From assembly GCF_900114065.1 (NCBI RefSeq), contig NZ_FORS01000017.1:1-37091 (forward strand): DNA of 37,091 nt, written 5' to 3'. The notes beneath the pieces were generated by a model. The model was not told where the DNA came from. It did no database searches and was given only the letters and a program-made list of their open reading frames with translations. Both the position numbers and the translations under genes were made by a program. Below are positions 35,932-37,091 of this stretch, piece by piece (position 1 is the stretch's first letter; the number at the start of each line of letters is the position of its first letter). Source of the DNA: Stutzerimonas kunmingensis (GTDB taxonomy: Bacteria > Pseudomonadota > Gammaproteobacteria > Pseudomonadales > Pseudomonadaceae).

Positions 35932-36744
35932 ATGCTGACCGACACTGCACTGCGCAATCTCAAGCCCAAAGCCAAGCCCTACAAGGCTTCCGATCGCGAC
36001 GGAATGTACGTAACGGTATCGCCCGGCGGTACCGTCACCTTTCGCTACGATTACCGTCTCAACGGACGCCGGGAAACGCTGACCATCGGACGATATGGAC
36101 CAGCGGGGATTTCATTGGCCATGGCGCGCGAAAAGCTGCTGGATGCCAAGCGAATGGTTGCTCAAGGCATATCTCCTTCCTTGGAAAAGCAGCGAGCCAA
36201 GCGGCGTCTGACTGCTGCCAAATCGTTTGGTGAGATGCTGAAGAGATGGCTGGCTGATGCGCGTATGGCCGACAGCACGCGATCCATGCGCAAGAGCATC
36301 ATTGATCGCGACATCCTGCCGGTCTTCGAGAACCGTCTCCTGACCGAAATCACCGCAGACGATCTCCGTGCGCTCTGCTCCAGGGTGAAGGGTCGCGGGG
36401 CGCCGGCCACAGCCGTTCACGTTCGCGACATCGTGAAGCAGGTCTTTGCGTTTGCAATCCTGCACGGTGAGAAAGTGGAGAATCCGGCCGACGGTGTTAA
36501 GGCCGCATCGATCGCCACCTTCGTGCCGAAAGACCGAGCGCTGACCCCGACCGAGATTCGCCTGGCTTTTCACCAGTTGGAGTCGATTGCGGCGTACCCC
36601 ACCATTCGATTGGCCTTGCGCCTGGTACTGCTGACCTTGGTGCGTAAAAGCGAGCTGATCGAAGCTACTTGGAATGAGGTGGATTTTGAGAACGCCACGT
36701 GGACGATCTCCAAGCAGCGTATGAAGGGACGCAATCCCCACGTG
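35932..36744 (+). pseudogene. P4-type site-specific integrase, cut by IS21
   Basis: About 271 codons remain. The N-terminal DUF4102 domain (MLTDTALRNLKPKAKPYKAS, LTIGRYGPAGISLAMAREKL), the core-binding domain (SFGEMLKRWLADARMADSTR) and the first catalytic Arg in LVRKSELIEATWNEVDF are present. The reading ends at MKGRNPHV, where the IS end begins. The HxxR motif and catalytic Tyr are missing, so the enzyme cannot be active. GGAGG lies upstream of ATG 35932. It sits 301 bp from guaA, so it is the integrase of a guaA-targeting island. Confidence 0.9.
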
Positions 36745-37091
36745 TGTTGGCGCTGATGGAAAATTGACCCACCCTGCCGATTGAAATTTGACCCAGGGCG
36801 GATTGCTGATTTTGTTACCAGCAACTGTGGATAAGTCTACCAGCGCAGCTGCTGTTGCCCCCACTCCTTCGCTAGCCCAGTTCAGTTGTTTAAGACCTGC
36901 CACACGCAGCCATGTAGCAGGCCGTCGTCGCCATGAAATCAGAACGGCTCATCGTCCTCCGGTTCCTGGCTGCCCTTACGCTTTCGCTCCCGTGATTTGA
37001 TCTTGGCCTGGGCCGCCAAGCTACTGTGTTGCAGGCGATAGGACTCGTTACCGGTTTCGACGATGTGGCAGTGGTGGGTCAGCCGATCCAG
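36745..37091 (-). mobile_element. IS21-family element, istB-side end (partial)
   Basis: The element begins with TGTTGGCGCTGATGG and has two related repeats containing TTGACCCA (about 36762 and 36787). It contains about 190 bp of non-coding end and then the istB stop. It lies in the same orientation as the element at 1-347 and continues off the right edge. Confidence 0.8.
36939..37091 (-). CDS. istB: IS21-family helper ATPase IstB, C-terminal fragment
   Basis: The minus-strand frame gives 50 residues to the stop: LDRLTHHCHIVETGNESYRL, then a basic tail (KIKSRERKRKGSQEPEDDEP). The 'LLDRLTHHCHIVET' segment near the end is characteristic of IstB, the AAA+ protein that loads the transposase on DNA. 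The ATPase core lies outside the window. Upstream istA would be further right. Confidence 0.88.
   Translation of the reverse strand: MDRLTHHCHIVETGNESYRLQHSSLAAQAKIKSRERKRKGSQEPEDDEPF

Overview
This window comes from a gammaproteobacterial chromosome, most likely a Pseudomonas of the stutzeri (Stutzerimonas) type. The right half is a high-GC Pseudomonas core block: an EamA exporter, a YahK-like alcohol dehydrogenase, the 556-residue form of LeuA, a DUF2946 protein with an OprC/NosA copper receptor, an MscS channel, XseA, and guaB-guaA. The left 20 kb has lower GC, small or broken genes, and almost only defence or mobile-element functions. The genus is an inference from gene content and protein resemblance; no search was run.

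Layout. 1-347 is the istA end of an IS21-family insertion sequence whose edge cuts a small addiction-antidote-like gene. 348-2372 holds small accessory genes and a 5'-truncated AbiEi-like (DUF6088) antitoxin. 2446-10241 is a type I restriction-modification operon: hsdM, a small protein, hsdS, a chimeric ORF that repeats the first codons of hsdR, a PD-(D/E)XK-like protein, then hsdR. 10242-12285 is an anti-phage dCTP deaminase with a structured 217-bp leader and a small downstream gene. 12445-15292 (minus strand) is a three-gene ubiquitin-like conjugation operon: three ubiquitin-like domains fused to an E2-like domain, a JAB peptidase fused to an E1-like domain, and DUF6527. The genes overlap by ATGA. 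Divergent from it are an XRE repressor and an ImmA/IrrE-type protease, with a near-perfect palindrome between. 17126-19183 is a lone CHAT (caspase-like) protease. The accessory block ends inside endA, which keeps only its N-terminal third.

Core block 20068-35630: endA remnant, transporter, dehydrogenase, leuA, copper uptake genes, a REP-type inverted repeat, MscS channel, isochorismatase-like hydrolase, M23 peptidase, xseA, a Zn-ribbon protein, guaB and guaA. Just after guaA lie arm-site-like repeats and a P4-type integrase, cut after about 271 codons by a second IS21-type end in the same orientation as the first.

Working model. The left block is a defence island with at least four unrelated anti-phage modules. 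Two are plausibly switchable: the deaminase by an upstream RNA, and the ubiquitin-like operon by protease-sensitive repression. The ubiquitin-like operon, where neither the E1 nor the E2 shows a cysteine at the classical position, and the nuclease-like gene inserted in the restriction operon are the best candidates for new biology. The guaA 3' end and the endA break share the 9-mer GAGTGGGAG in inverted orientation, so an integrase-driven event may link the two edges of the core block.
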